A stretch of DNA of 64,000 bases from Epinephelus fuscoguttatus (GCF_011397635.1 NC_064770.1:33690598-33754597), one strand, 5' to 3'; shown: positions 12,601 to 25,267, counted from the stretch's first letter. The notes: generated from the letters alone by a model not told the origin. A program made the numbers and translations.

Positions 12601-13607
12601 TGAGTAGTTCCACTGTTGAGGCTGTCTGTAACAAGACTGCTATTGATCTTGCTGGAGAGATGAAGTGCAGTTTCCCAGCATTCAGTGGGAACAGGTTGAA
12701 CTTGGAGAAACACGTGCTGAAATCACTGGCTGAGAAAGAGGACTTTGGTGGTTTTATCACCTACATCCGACACCCAAGGAGCCAAGCAGAGACCTTTATA
12801 AGAGAGGAAGTACAGAAATACATCTTCACAGACAACAAAATTAAAGCACAGAAAATACTAAAAAAAAATGCTGAAGACATCAGTAAGCTTGTGAGTCGAG
12901 CTTTATTCACTGCAACAGAGAAAGTCAAAATCAAGAGAGGAGGCTCAGACATGTGGATAAAGGAGTTTTCCAGTTTGCTAAAAGATGAGCTAACATTTGA
13001 CACCATTTGCTCTCAGAACTTCAGTGACATAAACAATTTTGACTTCCTTAAAGAAGAGACAGAGAAAGGCCTTGTATCTGTCATAAAGGAAGTGAGCAGC
13101 CTCTCGCTGGACAAGATGGAGGAATTCAGGCTGAAACCCGATCAAATTCTCATCGATCAACTGTGCAACTGCTGCTGGGTAACATGTCCTTTCTGTGCAG
13201 CTGTTTGTACCAACACGCTGCAAAATCACAGTCCCAATGACCACAGCGTTCCTTTTCATCGATCTCCTGCAGTCAATGGTATGCACGTAAAAAACTCAGT
13301 GGAAATGGTTGTTGAGTTCTGCACAACAAATGTTGCAAGTGATTTAAGCTTTTACCCAGATCAAGTTTCAGAAGAGCTTATTCCCTACAAGAAGTACCGT
13401 ACTGCTGGCCTCTATTATGCAAACTGGAGAATCACCCCTGATGAGTCCAAGCTGAAATATTGGACATGGTTTGTGTGCAAATTTCAGAATCAACTGGAGG
13501 ACTACTATAAATTAAAATTCCAAGGCATTGGTGAAATTCCCAGCGAGTGGAGAACACACTCCAAGGAAGACGCCATTAAAAGTCTGGATGAAATGTTCAA
13601 TCTGTGA
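6625..13607 (+). CDS. gvin1: Interferon-induced very large GTPase-like protein with GIMAP-like N-terminal domain
   Basis: Four coding exons: 6625-6706, 6933-7529, 8665-8702 and 8808-13607, total 1838 aa. All junctions follow GT-AG and keep frame. The single 4.8-kb last exon is characteristic of the VLIG/GVIN/URGCP family of giant cytosolic or nuclear GTPases, which are interferon-induced in mammals. The large G domain has its P-loop at residues 878-886 (GVQSSGKST) and a DTEG switch at 931-934; a long helical, lysine/glutamate-rich region follows. Residues 28-160 resemble an AIG1/GIMAP domain (CGRHISVINMLG, EIHAFLLLL, KAFGKG), but its P-loop position reads GDTNSIEIG and lacks GKS, and DTPG is replaced by NMLG. 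This part is therefore probably a non-hydrolysing pseudo-GTPase. The protein is shorter than human GVINP1-type proteins of about 2400 aa. The start is ATG after GATAAG, just downstream of an acceptor at 6598-6599. The exact function in fish is unknown. Confidence 0.9.
7530..8664 (+). other. Intron 2 of the very large GTPase gene
   Basis: The intron is AT-rich, starts GTGAGA and ends ACAG. It contains an (AAT)n/(TGA)n microsatellite at about 8356-8445 and no other recognised feature. Confidence 0.8.
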
Positions 13608-14848
13608 GCCAACACCACCACAACCCTGCTGAAAGTCATGATAATGGACATCAACAGTCATAAATCAAATGCTTAGTTGCTTAGTTAGTGTTTCTGAAAA
13701 TGAAAACTGCTTCTGTGAAGGTTAAGCAGAACACCATATATGTTTTTTTAAAGAGAGAGAGCAAGGACTGATGAAATTCTAAAACTGTTGCATTTCAAAA
13801 TACACAAAATTTGAAGTTCTCAAGTGTTCTCAAATGAACACTGAAAAATTTGTGAAAGAGTGGGTGAAAGACAACTATTATGTTGTAACTAATGGAAGGA
13901 ATATTTCTTTGCTAAACTGTATTATTATCTACTTGTAAACTGCATCTGAAAATTACGTCAAACAAGTGTTGTCAGTATTTACACACGTCTTTTTATAGGA
14001 ATTATTGTGTTAAAATGCTCATGGTGCTCGTAGCTGCCAAAATATAATGAAGGATATGCATAATGAAGTATAACCTAACAGTGACTGATGTGAAACTGTA
14101 TTATCATGTAATGATGAAAGCCTGGAGAGGTAGTAGGCTTCTGTTTATAAGCATGTGCCTGTGTGTGACAAAGAATGATATACAAGTATAATTTGCAATG
14201 TAACCAGTTCTTCCATCTCAAAAGCGTCTTCTTCAGACACACATGGAAGCTTTTGTTTGCAAGCAATAAGTAATCCTTATGAATAAGCTGCCTGTCATTG
14301 AAATTAATTAAATTAATTGCCAGCTTTTATTGTCATCGAGGACCACGATGGAAATAAGCCTTTGGACTTTATTGTGTATTTTAATCCTCAACAATTTTTA
14401 ATTAATGTATATGAAACTGATCTGCAGTTACTCATGTATGTTTTTTTAAATGTTGTCAAATATACCTACCTACCTACCTACCTAATAAGGGTTAAAGACA
14501 GATATTGTGTTTCAGTATTGATTGCTCTTCATTTCACCCTAAGTAGATGCAACATGTTTTCGGTTTGCCAGTCTGTTTGACAGTCTCTACATTTCAGATT
14601 TAGTCATGTTGAAGAATATTTCAAAAATAACTGATAAGGACTCTTTGTGTTTCTGAAGCATTTGAAGTGTTAAGATGTGTTATGTTCATTTTATTTCAAC
14701 CAATCTGTATTACATCCACACCTGTATGAGTTGTTTTTTATTATATTCTTGCTTTGTTCTTAATATCCTGATATCCAGAAGTGATGTAAACAATGTTAAG
14801 TTGTTGAAAAGACATCTGCTGAGTTTCACATCTCATGTACTAAATAAA
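13608..14848 (+). other. 3' untranslated region of the very large GTPase gene
   Basis: This follows the TGA stop at 13605-13607. An AATAAA polyadenylation signal is present at 14843-14848. A (CTAC)n run lies at 14464-14484. No other gene is seen. Confidence 0.6.
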
Positions 14849-15149
14849 TAACTACTTCATATCTACTGAAAGGCTTCTTTGTGTTTTTTAATTGACAATC
14901 TAATTTTCCACCTTCATATTAATGTTTTTTCATAGTATCATTAGATCCTGGAGTATCACCTGTAGCTATATGAATATTATATTTCTTAATGAGTACTGCT
15001 ATGTTGTTCAATACAGGACATTTGACAGAAGCATTTTTCAAACCTAAATATTTATGCTGTGAATAGATTAAAAACTTGTTTTTAGAGAACTTACCTCTTA
15101 ACATCAGATTATTCCTCAATTCAAGTTCCTAAGAAAAACAATATTGCAG

Positions 15150-18100
15150 CAGTTTTCAGTGGGAACACGTTACAGCACACTGTGCAATATACACATACAT
15201 CAATTTCCATCCTGGTGCAAGATGATTTTAATGAACTGCAAACACAGTTAAAGAATATCCTAGATGAGTACCAGCCTTCTTGTTTGCTGCTATCATGACT
15301 GTTTTATTATCAGGTGCCTCCTAAAACCAGGACTAAAGCCAAAAGTAATTCAGCAAGTTACACTGTACAAGTGAAACTGTTGTAAAATAACATGAATTTC
15401 CCAGACAGAATGTGAAATGTGCAGCCTACTGCTATTACAAGACTGCTTGTATCAGAAAACAGAATCTGTCTGTAACATTACAACATTTTACATGAGACTA
15501 CAATAAAAATGTCAGTTCACCAGCATAAAGTCATATGGCTAACATTAACATGCACAACATGCCTAGAGTGAACCCTAGCTATTTAAGACTGCATTAGTTA
15601 ACTGCCTTTTTTCTGACATAAATGACTCCCTAAATATAAAAACATGCCACCACAATAATACCACCACATAAGAATAAACTGAAGCTAAATGTATACAGTG
15701 CCTGCGCACTTTATGTAACATAAAAACGCAATGGTCTTCAATGAATGTGAGCTTTTTTGTTTGCTGCTATCCTGACTGACATATGATCAGACTGGGCTAA
15801 CTCACAATCAAAAGAAATTAAGTTACACACTACAACTAAAACTGTCAGTAAATCGAATTAATCACCAAGACATAATATAAAATGTGCAGCCTGCAGCATG
15901 GTTTGGGGCTGCATGAGTGCTGCCGGCTCTGGGGAGCTTGGTTCATTTAGGGAAACATGAATTCCAAGCAGAGCATGATCGCCCCTCTTCAGAAACTGAG
16001 CTACAATGCAGTTTTCCAACATGATAATGACCCAAAACACACCTAAAAGATGACAGCTGCCTTGCTGAGGAAGCTGAAGGCAAAGGTGAGGGACTGGCCA
16101 AGCATGTATCCAGCCCTAAACTCACCTGTGCACCTGTGGGGCATCCTCAAGCTGAAGGTGGAGGAGCGCAAGGTGTCTTCACATCCATCTGTTCCATGAT
16201 GTCATCATGGAGGAGTGGGAGAGGATTCCTGAAGCAACCTGTGAGCTCTGGTGAATTCCATGCCCAAAAGGGCTAAGGCAGTGCTAGATAATAATGGTTG
16301 GCACACAAAATATTGACACTTTAGGCACAATTTGGACATGTTCACTGTGGGGTGTACTCACTTGTGTTGCCAGCTGTTTAGATTTTGATGGCTGTGTTTT
16401 GAGTAATTTTCAGAGGAAGGTAAATGTATACTACTATACAAGCTGTACACTAACTACTTTAAGTTATATCAAAGTGTCATTATAGTGTTGTCCCATGAAA
16501 AGATATAATAAAATAATTCCAAAAATGGGAGGGGTGTACTCACTTATGTGAGATACTGTATATGGTGCAGTTGTGCACTTTTCTTACATGTAAATACCAT
16601 TGTCTTGGATGAATATGTGCTTTCTTGTTTGCTGTTATCCTGGTCAGATAACGCTCAGACTGGTTAACTTCCTTTGAAAACTAGGATTACAGAGAAAAGT
16701 AATTCGCTGAGATTAACAATATCACTAAAATTTTCATAAAATGAAATAAACTACCAAGACACAATATGAAATGTGCAGCCTACTACTACTACTACTACTA
16801 CTACTACAAAAGACTGCCTACATCAGCCAGTGAATAATGTATTTGTCCGTAACATTACATCTTACATGAAAAATAAGACCAAGATCAGTTTACTTGGGTA
16901 AAGCCATACAGCTAACATTAGAGTGCACAGCATGCTTAGAGTCGGCCCTAGCTAGTTAAGATAGCATTAGTTAGCTGTCTTATGTTTGAACATAAATGAT
17001 TCCACAAACATTAAAACAAGGTAATACAAATGAGAATGAACTTTGAATGTATATGGTGCAATTTTGCACTAACCTGTAAAAACTGTGGTTTTGAATGAAT
17101 ATGGGCTTTCTTGTTTGATGCTATCCTGACTATCGTATGCTCAGGCTGGGCTAACTTCCAACGAAAACCAGGATTACAGCCAAAAGAAATTCAGCAAGTC
17201 ACACAATACAACTCACTCAACTGTCATGAAATTAAATGCCGTACCAAGGCACACACAAAAGACTGCTTATATCAGCCACTGAACATAACGTTAGCATGTT
17301 TCTGTAACATTACAACATCTTACACAATAATAAATTCAGTTCACCACTTTAAAGCTATACAGCTAACGTTAACACATGGCTACAGTAGCTAATTAAGCTA
17401 GCGTTAGTTAGTGGCTTTATTTTCTAATATGCTACTACAAAAGTCTGCTTACATCGCAACGTGAACACTGCATTTGTTTTTGAAACTTCATCTTCTCACA
17501 TTGGAATACAGTTATAACATCAGTTTACTACAGTAAAGCCATACAGCTAACATTAGTGTGTACAACATGCCTAGTTTCAGCCCTAATTAGTTAAGATAGC
17601 ATTAGCAAGCTTATTTTCAAACATAAATAGCTCCCTAAACATAAAAACATGGCACAACATATGAGAATAAACTTTGAATGTATATGGTGCACTTTTCTCA
17701 CCTGTAAACACCGTAGTCTTCGATAAATATGGGCTTATGGGCTTTCTTGTTTGCTGTTGTCTTGTCTTATGCTCAGACTGAGTTTACGGTAACTTCTTCA
17801 GAAAACAGGATTATGACCAAATGTAATGCAGGAAGTTACACAATATAACTAAAACATAGAATTAAATGACTTACCAAGACACACAGAAGACTGCATTTTT
17901 CACAATAATAAATTCAATTCACCACTTTAAAGCTTTTCAGCTAACGTTAGCGTGCACAACATGGCTAGAGTAGCTAATTAAGCTAGCATTGGGTAGCTAC
18001 TTTATTTTCTAACATAAATGACTCCCTGAACATGTTTTTATGTTCACAAACATACAAGAATAAACTTAACCCAAATGTATAAAGTGCACTTGTGCACTTT

Positions 18101-18690
18101 TTACACCTGCAAACACAGTAGTCTTGGATGAATGTCATCTTTTTTGTTTGCTGCCATCCTAACTGTCGTAGGCTTAGACTGGGCTAACGTCTGTTGAAAA
18201 CCACGATTACAGCCAAAAGTAGTTCAGCAAATTACACAATATCACTAAAACTGTCATAAAATTAAATGACTTACCAAGACACACATGACAGACTGCTTAT
18301 ATCTGCCACTCAACACAGCATCCATCTGCAACATAAAAGCACAATAATGAAGTCACCTCACTACCGTAAAGCTATACAGCTAACGTTAGCATGCGCAGCC
18401 TAGCTAGAGTAGCTACTTCAGATAGCATTAGTTAGCTGCCTTATTTTCTAACATAAATGACTCGAAACATTAAAATATAGCAGCACAAATGTGAATAAAC
18501 TTGTACATGAATGTATATGGCACTTTTCTCACCTGCAAACACAGAAAGAAGACAGTCTTCGACGAATATCAGACTCTCTTTTTGCTGCTGCTGTCCTCTG
18601 TCTTCCTTCCTGGCTAACGTCTTTCAAGGGAAGAATAACAGCGGTCACCTACTAGTAAAGCCACTACTGCCATCTATGGGCAAAAAAGAA
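15150..18690. repeat. Degenerate tandem array of about seven 0.4-0.6-kb units
   Basis: The landmark phrase 'tttgtttgctgctatcctgac' recurs in diverged form at about 15271, 15752, 16617, 17103, 17740, 18137 and 18572, all in one orientation. Units also share 'gctatacagctaacgttag' and 'ctaacataaatgactcc'. Spacing varies from 0.4 to 0.64 kb, apart from the interval widened by a Tc1/mariner fragment. Read on the minus strand, several units have an exon-like end at a possible splice donor, for example TTTACAG|GTGAGA near 17700 and TTTGCAG|GTGAGA near 18532. No protein frame extends across units. The array may be decayed promoter/first-exon copies or an unclassified satellite. A (CTA)n run lies at 16780-16807. 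Confidence 0.65.
15893..16560 (+). mobile_element. Tc1/mariner transposon 3' fragment inside the tandem array
   Basis: Translated pieces resemble the C-terminal half of a Tc1/mariner transposase: VWGCMSAAGSG, a NDPKHT-like segment and DWPSMYPALNSPVHLW (normally DWPSQSPDLNPIEHLW). Several stops and shifts are present, and the last catalytic D/E region is altered. The right end has the inverted-repeat terminus 'gtgtactcacttatgtgaga' followed by TA. The 5' half and left terminus are missing. A dead element. Confidence 0.8.
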
Positions 18691-18774
18691 AATCGCCCTT
18701 GAGTGACTTAACTTGAGAGCAGGTGAGTTGTTTTTTTTTTTTACAGTTTTACCAGCAACACAAAACGTTTAAAG

Positions 18775-19940
18775 TGATAATATCCAGAAAAATAAAATAA
18801 TAATAATAATAAATAATAATAATAACAATAAATAATACATTTCTTTATTTGGATAGGGACAGTGCAAATTAATGAACATCGATCATACATCTCTGTAAAC
18901 ATGCCCGATTTAGCAAAGCTGCTATTTTGCATCTGTAGTCCCTAATAAATAAATAAATAAATAAATAGTTGAAATACAAATGGAGGAGACAGCAGATAAA
19001 TAAATAAAATACAAATAGAGGAGACAACAAACACAAGACTATTCATGATATAAACAGACAGATACCAGACCCAGACAGGATAAAACAAACAATAGAAAAC
19101 AATGTTCAAGTAGACTCCAATTAGTGGTCGCACTTGAGCTATTGTTTAAGATTTCCTTTAAAAGAAGTGTATGTGGGGCATTCCCTTATTGTGGAGGGAA
19201 GACTGTTCCAGATGTTCCCCACCATCACAGACAACACATTTCTCCCAAACCTAGTGCGCCTGTGGGGAATCTCACAGTCTCCTCTAACACAAGTCCTGGT
19301 GCTCATACCTCCCACAGTCCTTTTCCTAATAAAGTAGTTCAGCGGCGGTGGAGCAAGACCATGGAGACTTTTATACACAAAGCAGGCAAATCTAAAGGTT
19401 TTAAAATTATGGAAACTTAAAAAAATGGAAAAAAAAGGATCTTGCAGATATGGAAGGAGAAGGGGGTTTTATCCAGAGTCTTTAGGGCTTTCTTGTAGAG
19501 AGATTCTATTGGTTTAAGCGCTGTTATACATGCCAGAGACCAGCTCGTTAAGCAGTAGTCTATATGTGAGAGGATCATACAATGTAAAAACATCAAAGCT
19601 GGTAGTTAGAGAATTCCTGATCTGTCTGAAATTAGCCAGGTTGTATTTGACAGAGTTAGACACTTTTTTGATGTGTTTCTTGAATGAGAGTGTCGAGTTC
19701 AGGATGACCCCCAGGTACCTGAACTCGTTTACCAAAGCGAGCTCCTCCCCTCCCAGAAACACACCAGAATGACCAATCTTTGTCGGCTTTTTAGCAAAAA
19801 TCATACAGACACTTTTTGACACAATAACAGTCAGAGGACAAACTGATACAATAGTAATTCTGGGCATAGTCTGAATCACAAAAATGTCCGGAGTGCCACA
19901 TGTGCATCTCCTAATTACACCACAGAGCGCACACTTCATT
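18775..19940 (-). mobile_element. LINE remnant, reverse transcriptase 3' part and 3' tail
   Basis: On the minus strand the frame at 19514-19939 contains FRYLGVILNSTLSFKKHIKKV, and that at 19139-19378 contains a C-terminal tail with WNSLPSTIRE and FKGNLKQ. Both are typical of a fish L2/CR1-like reverse transcriptase. A conserved untranslated tail ('ttatttggatagggacagtg' on the plus strand) and TAA/TAAA repeats at 18790-18965 close the 3' end. The reading frame is broken between the parts, and the 5' end is truncated near 19940. Confidence 0.75.
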
Positions 19941-20439
19941 CAGAATCAAAATAAAAGTTGGGAGTTGGAAGACATTTCTTTAATTGTCAAAATTTACAAC
20001 ACTTTGATTGCCACCTAGAATAGTATTTACACTGAATCTAAACAAACCAATATTCAATATTCAATATCATTAGGATTAACCATTGTTGGGCAGAGGTCTT
20101 TTGTTTCTTCCAGAGTCCAGGTTAAGGACTAAAGGGGGCCTGATTAAGTTTGAATGGCACCAGGGGCTTGTACTACGAAGCCAGATCAACATACCCAGGA
20201 TATCTTTTCATTATGTGGTTTGACTGGTTTCATTTCTAATAAAATAGTATTCTTTTCCCCCAGTTCTCATGTCACAGGTGTCTCATGTTATTTTGAGCTG
20301 CAGTGTCAGAGTGTAAAAATAGCAACACTGTCACTGCAAATAAACTTTGCATAAGTTCCTGCTAAAATCATGTGTTAAGTGTTGTAAACGCTATCTCTGT
20401 GTTTGAAGCTCTGTTTTAAAACCTGTGAAAATAGAGCCC
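19941..20439. other. Intergenic DNA without recognised features
   Basis: No gene or known repeat was recognised. Confidence 0.4.
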
Positions 20440-21670
20440 TGAAACAATGAATCCTTGATTCAGATCTAAGCTTCAACTTTCACATTAACAAGGTGACCAA
20501 AACATCATTTTTCCACCTCAGAAACAGCTACGGTACGATCATTTCTAAATAAAAAAGACACAGAGAAATTGATTCATGCCTTTATTCCAAGCCGACTCGA
20601 CTACAGTGACACACTTTTCACTGGCCTTCCACTAAACACCACTGAGAGACTTCAGCTCGTTCAAAACTCTGCAGCTCGGCTATGAACCAGAACCAAGAGG
20701 AGAGCACATCAGGCCAGTCTGAGCTGCTCTGCACTGACTTCCTGTTACATTAACAATTGATTTTAAGCTCCTTCTCCTTGTATATAAAATATACAAAGCT
20801 GTACAAGGACTAGGACTGAGCTACATCACTAACTCCCTTATTAACTATTTGCCTCCAAGAACACTGTGATCATCTGCTGCTGGTTTATTGGAGGTTCCCA
20901 GAAACAGCAGGAACAGATATCAGGGAAGCTAGCTTGCTAAATATTTTTAAAAGCAAGCTAAAAATGTATCTGTTCCCTTTAATCTTTAACTCACGCTGAC
21001 TTTTTTGATACAGGTTTGAACCTCTTTCTTTTTACACTTCACGCTGCTGCATCTCTTTTAAAATCGTACTTTATTTTATGATTTATAGTTTTACAAGTGG
21101 ATGATTTTATGACTCAGTTAATCTATGTTTCAAACTGTTTTAAACGTCCTTTTATATTGAATTGCTTGCCTGTCTACGTAGATTGTTCCACAATGAAAAT
21201 GAAAAAGCACCCTCACCGACCGTCTTCCTGCGGACCTTGGGGACACTCAGAAGATGGGTCCCCTGGGAGGGCAGGTCACGTGTGGGCGTGTATGCCATTC
21301 ACAATTTTATATGTAAGCAACAGTCTGCTCTAACCTCTGCCGGAAACCAGTGGAGGGAGGCTAACATGAGAGTAATATGCCCCTGTCAGAACACGAGCTG
21401 CTGCATTCTGTACCATCTGAAGACCCCAAAAACTCCTCTTTGGCAAACCTGACAGAAGGGCATTGCAGTAATCTAGCCATAACAGAAGCATGAATAAGGA
21501 TCTCAGCATCCTTAAATGAAAGGATAGGTTCCATATAGTAATGTCTCTTCGGTGAAAAAAGGCCACTCTGGTCCATTCTTATTGTAAAGCACGCTATGCT
21601 GCATTTCTTGTATAAAAGGTGTTATATAAATAAAGTTTATTACTATTATTAGCATTATTATTACTTTCTA
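20440..21670 (+). mobile_element. L2-like LINE remnant split by an opposite-strand LINE fragment
   Basis: Plus-strand pieces from about 20560 read as KLIHAFIPSRLDYSDTLF and TERLQLVQNSAAR, typical of the L2 reverse transcriptase; stops and shifts interrupt them. The 3' end at about 21580-21670 has the usual L2 ending (ttatataaataaagtttatt) followed by a (TTA)n tail. Between them, about 21290-21580, lies a separate fragment on the other strand. Confidence 0.65.
21290..21580 (-). mobile_element. L2-like LINE fragment inserted in the neighbouring LINE
   Basis: The minus-strand frame at 21330-21566 contains LDYCNALLSGLPKRSF and MVQNAAARVLTG, the L2 reverse transcriptase signature. It lacks both ends and has a frameshift. 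Confidence 0.65.
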
Positions 21671-22130
21671 CTTTGCCACACCATGTCTCACTTTTGTTCC
21701 CAATCTTTTCCTTCTTCCAAGTCATTCACACTCACAGATAATATCTAATCAAGGTGCCATAATACCCGGTTACACATTATGGCTATAATACATTTGCTTA
21801 TGTAACTCTGCAGTGGAATCTCAGCAGGCTGTTGGTATTTTTGCATGCAATATGTTGTCTGAATTGGACTGCTGCTCTCTCATAACTACACTGATACTGT
21901 GTGTAAGGTAATGTTACTGTTTGTGGGGAATAAAGACGACAAAACCAGATCACTCACTTGAATTTAAACATTTTATATTCTCATGCACAACAGGACATTT
22001 TTAAATGAAGATACATTTCCAACTGACTGCAAATCTACATCTCTCAGTGATTCATATTTCTTACAATTACTGACCAAGTCTCAAAGTCTCGTCTTTAACC
22101 GAACTGATAAACGTGGCATGTTTGTGTCTC

Positions 22131-22939
22131 TTAGCAGATCTTAAAGGAAGTCAGTTGGAGGTCCCCTGTGATTCTGATGTAGCTGATCACGTCCATGTTT
22201 TCACGGTTGGGAAACTGGATTTCCTGTCCGTCAGGAAGCTCCACTTCAAACACGTCTCCAGCCAGCTTCAGCACAATCTAAAACAGGAAAGACACTTAGA
22301 GATTTTCTGTTTGAGACAGAGATCTTAAAACCTCCAACAAATCCCACACCACAAACACAATTCACTTCCTCACCTTGACATCCTCGCCCCTTTTTAAGGG
22401 GTTGTGTATTTCCCGTTTCTCATCGCCCCAGCAACCAGCAGCCTTTGAGTTGCAAACTACAACCGCTCCATCAGTGTCATCATGGAAACGAGGGTTAAAG
22501 TGCAGTGCCAGGTCGTCTGCACCACAGCCGAGGTCAATCTGGAATCTGAGTGGATCAGAGATTATAAAATAGTCTTCAGAACGCCACACAGGATCAATAT
22601 CAAACATATAATCACCAGGCCATTTACTAAAGAGTCACATTTTCACATGAATATTACCATTGATTCAGTTACTGTGTTTGTTTCGCTCACCTATCAGCAT
22701 TATGCAGAATTATGCCCTTAATTTTCAGCTGATCCCCAGTTCTCAGATGCACATTCTTCAATTCAAGTTGCTGAGATCCAGAGTTGTGCCGTTCAGGGTT
22801 TCAAGCAATACAATTAGAAAATGAAAGGTTATTGTTAGTCACTGTTTTGTTTTTAATTAACAAATTAAAGGGTGCAAATTGATAATCTGTTCACATACAG
22901 TGAAATAAAAGCCGAAGCAGTTGAACTTACCATGCTCAT
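22131..22939 (-). CDS. lgals2: Prototype galectin (galectin-1/2 type)
   Basis: Four coding exons on the minus strand: 22931-22939, 22691-22770, 22374-22545 and 22131-22277. They give 135 aa, the usual prototype-galectin length; the 172-bp third exon is also the family's usual size. The single carbohydrate-recognition domain has the beta-galactoside-binding residues in place: HFNPR (H45, N47, R49), N62 in VVCNS, and W69, E72 and R74 in WGDEKRE. There is no signal peptide, as expected for a galectin secreted by an unconventional route and acting outside the cell or in the cytosol. The start is in a good context (CAAAATGAGC). The first coding exon encodes only MSM before a GTAAG donor, matching the tiny first coding exon of galectin-1 and -2 genes. 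Similarity at the N-terminus (LELKN) favours galectin-2, but assignment within the 1/2 group is by eye. Cysteines are at 37, 61, 68 and 135. Confidence 0.9.
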
Positions 22940-23039
22940 TTTGGGTGCTGGAGTTGGGGAACAGTCCTGGAGCTAATGCAAGATTGAGGGTGATGGCACA
23001 GAGGAACAATCTTCTGCCCTGGAAGAGAACAAGTAAGCA

Positions 23040-23767
23040 TGACTGTGAAGTTTCGCCTGATTTATAACGTGTAGCACAAAGGATTCAGTGAAAGGATTTT
23101 TAACTGTTACAATGGGGCCCATTCATCATTATGACAATCAAGAGGCCGATTCAATGCAAAGGGACTGTGTCATTTAATCATTGCTGGATTGGTTGTAGTC
23201 GGATTAATTGCCTCCTTAATCAAAGATCATGTTGTGAGTAACAGCTGCCACAGTGCCATGTTGAGTGTTTAAAGAAAAGATTTGTTTCCTCTCATGCCAC
23301 GTCTTTTTTTATTCACAGAAAAACCTTTCAACAAATTTTAAAACATATCACACTAAGAAAAATAGACATAGGCTCATTATTCGTTTTTAAAAATCCCAGT
23401 ATCTCGGTTTAAGAAAATAATTAACTTGATTATTATTTCTAGAAAAATATTATATCTATAAATTGATTTGGCTTAAAACACGACCATCCTTTTTTATTTT
23501 TTTTTTTTAAATGTACTTGACTACTATTAAAAAATATAACACCCAAAAATTATAATAAATTGGCAAAAGCTATTAGATTATTTAGACATTTCAGGTTTAC
23601 TCCATTTGTTTCGCAGGGTTTTTGTTATATTTCTTTCGTTTCATTACATTTTATTTATTTGTTGTGCAACTGAATTTATTTTTTACATTTTTATATTGTG
23701 AAATATATTTTCTACAACTTTTATATTGAAAATCTGGAACATGCATACCTGTAAATAAAGTTAAATT
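23040..23767. other. AT-rich intergenic DNA
   Basis: It lies upstream of the galectin gene. No gene or recognised repeat was seen. Confidence 0.4.
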
Positions 23768-24240
23768 TGTGTTAAAAAATGGCCTCTTACTCATACTGAG
23801 AATTCATTTAACACTGAGGAAGGTGGTTTTTCAATGGAGCATCAGAATAATAACAGAACAATTACAGCCTTATTCCAAAAAGACACTGTCACAATTCACA
23901 CATAATCCCATTTTGGAAAGGTATACTAGAGACTGTGCCTTGGAGAAAAGTGTGGGCCTTGCCACTCAAGTATTTTCTTATTTTTATTTATTTATTTTTA
24001 CATGCTGTACTCTGCAAAACTTTCCTTAAAAGATATAAACATGACATTGAGTCTGGCTGCTCATTTTGTAAAATATCAGTTGGAACTGGTTCACATTTGT
24101 TTTGGAATTATCCTCATACAGAGAACTTTTGGTCAGACATCCAAAGACGTCTTTCATTGCAGAATTTTCTTTTTGCTTTAAGGATGTTTTCTTTGTTGTG
24201 TTTAATTTTAAGATGTAAAATGAAGGAAAATGCTTTATGA
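23768..24240 (+). mobile_element. L1-like LINE reverse transcriptase C-terminal remnant
   Basis: The frame at 23935-24240 has CSFCKISVGTGSHLFWNYPHTENFW, close to the CxxC...HLFWxC...FW zinc-knuckle-like module near the C-terminus of fish L1 ORF2; here NYP stands where the family has a cysteine. An overlapping frame at 23769-24029 carries the preceding part, so at least one frameshift is present. 5'-truncated and dead. Confidence 0.6.
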
Positions 24241-24825
24241 TATTTTTTTTGACTTGCTAAATACCACATCCACAAATGCATATTCAGTGGTTCTAAACTG
24301 GTCTGTCTGTATTCAAAAATGAACTAAAAAAAAATATCGATGCAATTAAATATTCAAAGAACTCAAAAGCTAAGACGGCTGTGCTGTTTTATGAAACCTT
24401 TGTCAGAGCATCTGTGACTGAATGTGGTGCTTTACTTTTGTCCAGGGGTGTCACATACAGCCCAGTTTTATCTCCAGTCAGTCGGACCAGTAAAACCATT
24501 AAATAATAACCTATAAATAACAACCCTTATAAATGTTTCCCTTTTTCAGTGTAAAGATTCTGAAAAGTTTTTCCACATTCAGTCAGTCTACAACTCACTT
24601 TTATTACATGCGTATCTCTTTAATAATTTCCCACTACAGCGGAAGCTATTGAAGAAACAGGTTAAGTCATCCCCTGCCTTACAAACCATTTACAGTCTAT
24701 AGTTTTGTCATTGCCTCAGCAGCAGGGTTCTACCCATATTGTTTTAAGATAGAAGTCTGATACAGATTCTTTTGTACTGAAGCTGCTGGATGACAATATT
24801 TTGCACAATGTTTAATATCTTTAGA

Positions 24826-24835
24826 TAGATAGATG

Positions 24836-24873
<38 letters not shown>
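24826..24873. repeat. (GATA)n microsatellite
   Basis: About twelve tandem GATA units with one GATG variant. Confidence 0.95.
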
Positions 24874-24874
<1 letters not shown>

Positions 24875-25080
24875 TAAATGTTGCAGTTTCTTCCTTTGGC
24901 CACTGGAGGGCAGTAAAAGTATTCATAAATCCTTTGAAGACTTTCTGCGAAAACATTAAATGGAATTTATATAAACTGATAGTGAAGTGTACATTAATAC
25001 AAACAGTCGGCATAAACATACGGTTTTCAAAACCACTGAGAAATGTGGAAATCTTACGTTTAAAGTGAAAACGTTTAAAA

Positions 25081-25267
25081 TTGTATTTCCCTACATCAAC
25101 TTCCGCTGTTTTCCGGATGTGACGTAGAAAAGTAAACAGAGTAGCTGTCAGTGGATCCAGAAATTAAGATAATTGCGACTAAACGGAGCGATTTTTTAAA
25201 CACATTTGCTTTTTATGCACACTAAGGAATATTTTTTTATGAGGAGCTGTTTCAAAGTCTAATAAAG
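25081..25267 (+). promoter_or_regulatory. pick1: PICK1 promoter and noncoding first exon
   Basis: Two ETS-type sites (CTTCCG at 25100-25105 and TTCCGG at 25111-25116) are followed by a CRE-like TGACGTA at 25120-25126. There is no TATA box, as in many housekeeping promoters. A likely untranslated exon ends at AAAG|GTAAAT (25267). The coding exon is preceded by an acceptor at 25810-25811. The transcription start is inferred. Confidence 0.55.
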
